From Gammaproteobacteria bacterium (lineage in GTDB: Bacteria; Pseudomonadota; Gammaproteobacteria; Eutrophobiales; Eutrophobiaceae): a DNA stretch of 7,210 nt. The translations under genes and the position numbers were made by a program. The DNA lies in contig JABHFC010000380.1 of assembly GCA_018676275.1 (NCBI GenBank), positions 1 through 7,210 on the forward strand, written 5' to 3'. Each line of letters opens with the position of its first letter. Within the stretch, counting starts at the first letter, position 1. Positions 6,265 to 7,210 of the stretch are shown here, piece by piece. A model generated the notes under the pieces. That model was not told where the DNA came from, did not search any database, and saw only the letters and a list, made by a program, of their open reading frames with translations.

Positions 6265-6777
6265 TTATTCTTCTTTGTTTTCAAGGTGCGTGTATAAGGG
6301 TTTGGTTTCTGAGGATTGTTTTAGAGACTCTATCCAGTCAGTAAATTCTGGTCCATGCCAATGCCCACGTATTTTTGACCACTCGACCAGCCCCGGCATC
6401 GATACGGTATCTCGCTGTAGATTTATTATTCCTTTCCATGTGTCTTCATCCACTGCACCACGTTTCCACTGTTGAAATATTGATTCCATAATTCTCATCC
6501 ATTGTGCAACCATTGCATGAAAGCGAATACTATCAATCTTGTTAAGGCTTTTATAATCACTTGTCCCCGTATACCAAATTACTGTCATCTCTTTATTGCT
6601 CCCTAAATCTGCAGTAAAGGTATTAAACATTTGCACGAATTCCTGAGCTGCATTGATCTGAATAGCTTCCGTGTTTTGTTTCATCTGACGGCCTACATAT
6701 AGTAGGCTGACGATAACAGCAAGTGCAGCTATTAATTCCCCAATGTAATACGCCTGTTCCAATGTGAACGATTCCAT
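6265..6777 (-). CDS. Single-pass membrane protein of unknown function
   Basis: The 170-residue product begins MESFTLEQAYYIGELIAALAV and has one membrane helix at about residues 9-29, followed by GRQMKQNTEAIQ and a soluble, Trp-rich C-terminal part of about 140 residues. This layout, an N-terminal helix followed by a basic R-Q-x-x-Q-N-T-x-A stretch, is common among uncharacterised proteins of marine gammaproteobacteria, but I know no function for it. I chose the ATG at 6777, not the one at 6876: a strong ribosome site GGGAGG (6785-6790) lies 7 nt before it, while the upstream codons cover a palindromic repeat and have no coding character. It faces the PLP operon tail to tail and is probably monocistronic. 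Confidence 0.72.
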   Translation of the reverse strand: MESFTLEQAYYIGELIAALAVIVSLLYVGRQMKQNTEAIQINAAQEFVQMFNTFTADLGSNKEMTVIWYTGTSDYKSLNKIDSIRFHAMVAQWMRIMESIFQQWKRGAVDEDTWKGIINLQRDTVSMPGLVEWSKIRGHWHGPEFTDWIESLKQSSETKPLYTHLENKEE

Positions 6778-6819
6778 GATACTTCCTCCCCATTTTGTTA
6801 TTGATAAAGGATACTTTAA

Positions 6820-6867
6820 AAACAGACTGGATTCTGGCTTTCGCCAGAATGAGGGTAAGGTCTGTTT
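6820..6867. repeat. 48-bp palindromic repeat, REP- or MITE-like
   Basis: Outer arms AAACAGAC (6820-6827) and GTCTGTTT (6860-6867) are perfect inverted repeats. They enclose a tight hairpin, ATTCTGGC (6831-6838), loop TTTC, GCCAGAAT (6843-6850). The hairpin core resembles the widespread proteobacterial extragenic repeats of the type GGATTC-GGCTTTCGCC-GAATGA, which when translated give spurious WRKPESS-like peptides. It lies in the 5' region of the leftward gene, outside its transcribed coding part. Copy number in the genome is not known from this window. Confidence 0.6.
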
Positions 6868-6920
6868 CAGGCACAAAGCCGATGTTGAGTTGTGTTTAGG
6901 GATTAAAAAAATATGGATAG

Positions 6921-6968
6921 TGGTGGCTATGGGTGGACTTGAACCACCGACCTCAGCATTATGAATGC
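6921..6968 (-). other. tRNA-Met(CAT) 3' fragment, probable integration attachment site
   Basis: Read on the minus strand this is the 3' half of a tRNA: anticodon loop TTCATAA with CAT anticodon, 3' anticodon-stem strand, T arm GGTGG-TTCAAGT-CCACC, acceptor strand CATAGCC, discriminator A and CCA at 6923-6921. The 5' half is missing: the bases right of 6968 cannot form the D arm, the acceptor partner GGCTATG or a full anticodon stem. A tRNA tail from anticodon loop to CCA is the usual attB core used by tyrosine integrases. The intact gene should lie at the other end of the element, to the right. The fragment itself cannot make a tRNA. Confidence 0.75.
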
Positions 6969-7029
6969 GTGGATTTCATATCTTGTAGTATCTCAGCAAA
7001 TACCATCTTAAACCACAATATCCCGAAAA

Positions 7030-7045
7030 CCCTATATTAATAGGG
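7030..7045. repeat. Perfect 6-bp palindrome arms
   Basis: CCCTAT (7030-7035) and ATAGGG (7040-7045) flank ATTA. It may be a protein-binding site or hairpin in the element end. No T run follows. Confidence 0.4.
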
Positions 7046-7106
7046 CAATCAGGCCTATAATTGGTGTATCTTGAGATATTGAGGGTATCTCTGAGTATAT
7101 TACCGC

Positions 7107-7126
7107 TGCCCTTACGGTGCCCTTAC
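7107..7126. repeat. Tandem direct repeat TGCCCTTAC
   Basis: Two exact copies of TGCCCTTAC at 7107-7115 and 7118-7126, starting 11 bp apart, about one helical turn. Such phasing places the same protein on the same DNA face twice and suits an arm-type integrase or regulator site. It lies about 140 bp from the tRNA fragment. Confidence 0.5.
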
Positions 7127-7210
7127 AGGAACCTGAGTGCTGCTAGAACGTGTTGAGGGCGTCTTTATCAAACAGAAACTAACATCTCGCAATGTTGGCT
7201 TAATCGAAAA

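Larger units (their letters stand above)
6969..7210. other. Gene-free end of a putative integrated element
   Basis: No convincing coding frame is present in these 242 bases. The segment contains three variants of a GTATCT...GAG/CAG motif (6988-6996, 7066-7075, 7085-7095), the near-palindrome TATCTTGAGATA (7067-7078), the palindrome CCCTAT-ATTA-ATAGGG (7030-7045) and the tandem repeat at 7107-7126. Clusters of short repeats next to an attachment core are typical of arm-type sites for integrase and excisionase. That role is inferred from position. An integrase gene, if any, is outside the window. Confidence 0.4.

Noticed and set aside
6150..6344. 64-codon rightward frame
   Set aside because: It begins inside the terminator hairpin, crosses a repeat-like segment (NVRYRPIPDI) and overlaps the 3' end of the leftward gene.
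6778..6876. N-terminal 33-codon extension of the leftward membrane-protein gene
   Set aside because: It encodes a repeat-derived FWRKPESS peptide, while a strong ribosome site lies right before the ATG at 6777.
6764..6964. 66-codon rightward frame ending GGLEPPTSAL
   Set aside because: The ending is the well-known false translation of a tRNA 3' end read on the opposite strand, and the frame also crosses the palindromic repeat.
6921..6997. Complete tRNA-Met gene
   Set aside because: The bases right of 6968 do not form the D arm, the acceptor 5' strand or a full anticodon stem; only the 3' half is present.

Overview
The window reads as a stretch of accessory chromosome from a gammaproteobacterium of moderate G+C content. 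This rests on overall gene style, a CRP-like operator, a GrlR-family protein, an outer-membrane lipoprotein signal and a Tat substrate. I cannot name the species. Two mobile-DNA scars bracket it: the right end of an IS3-family insertion sequence at the left edge, and a tRNA-Met(CAT) 3' fragment, the usual footprint of tyrosine-integrase integration, near the right edge.

Left part (1-1319). The last 43 codons of an IS3-type transposase and the IS terminus (to about 141) cut into the 3' end of a leftward gene for a small two-helix membrane protein, which now ends inside the IS. An intergenic region follows, with a near-consensus CRP-like palindrome about 62 bp upstream of a predicted start site. 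It leads into a rightward gene for a lipoprotein with a lytic-transglycosylase (SLT) fold.

Middle part (1320-3395). An inverted-repeat-rich leader, one hairpin of which abuts the ribosome binding site, precedes a secreted arylsulfatase-type sulfatase with an intact formylglycine Cys motif. A small leftward gene converges on it. Its protein resembles GrlR, the type III secretion negative regulator, but no secretion genes are present.

Core of interest (3649-6035). A two-gene rightward operon encodes two exported enzymes. The first is a cyclase/kynurenine-formamidase-family protein with a Sec signal peptide and an altered metal-binding motif. The second, 23 bp downstream, is a class V PLP enzyme (isopenicillin-N-epimerase/kynureninase/cysteine-desulfurase fold) with a twin-arginine signal. 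Both products should work outside the cytoplasm, perhaps on the same substrate. I infer a periplasmic modification or catabolic step with a distant parallel to kynurenine formamidase plus kynureninase; the substrate is unknown.

Right part (6036-7210). A weak terminator is followed by a leftward gene for a one-helix protein of unknown function. Beyond it lie a 48-bp palindromic repeat, the tRNA-Met fragment, and about 240 bp without genes that contain short direct and inverted repeats, as expected at the end of an integrated element extending to the right of the window.
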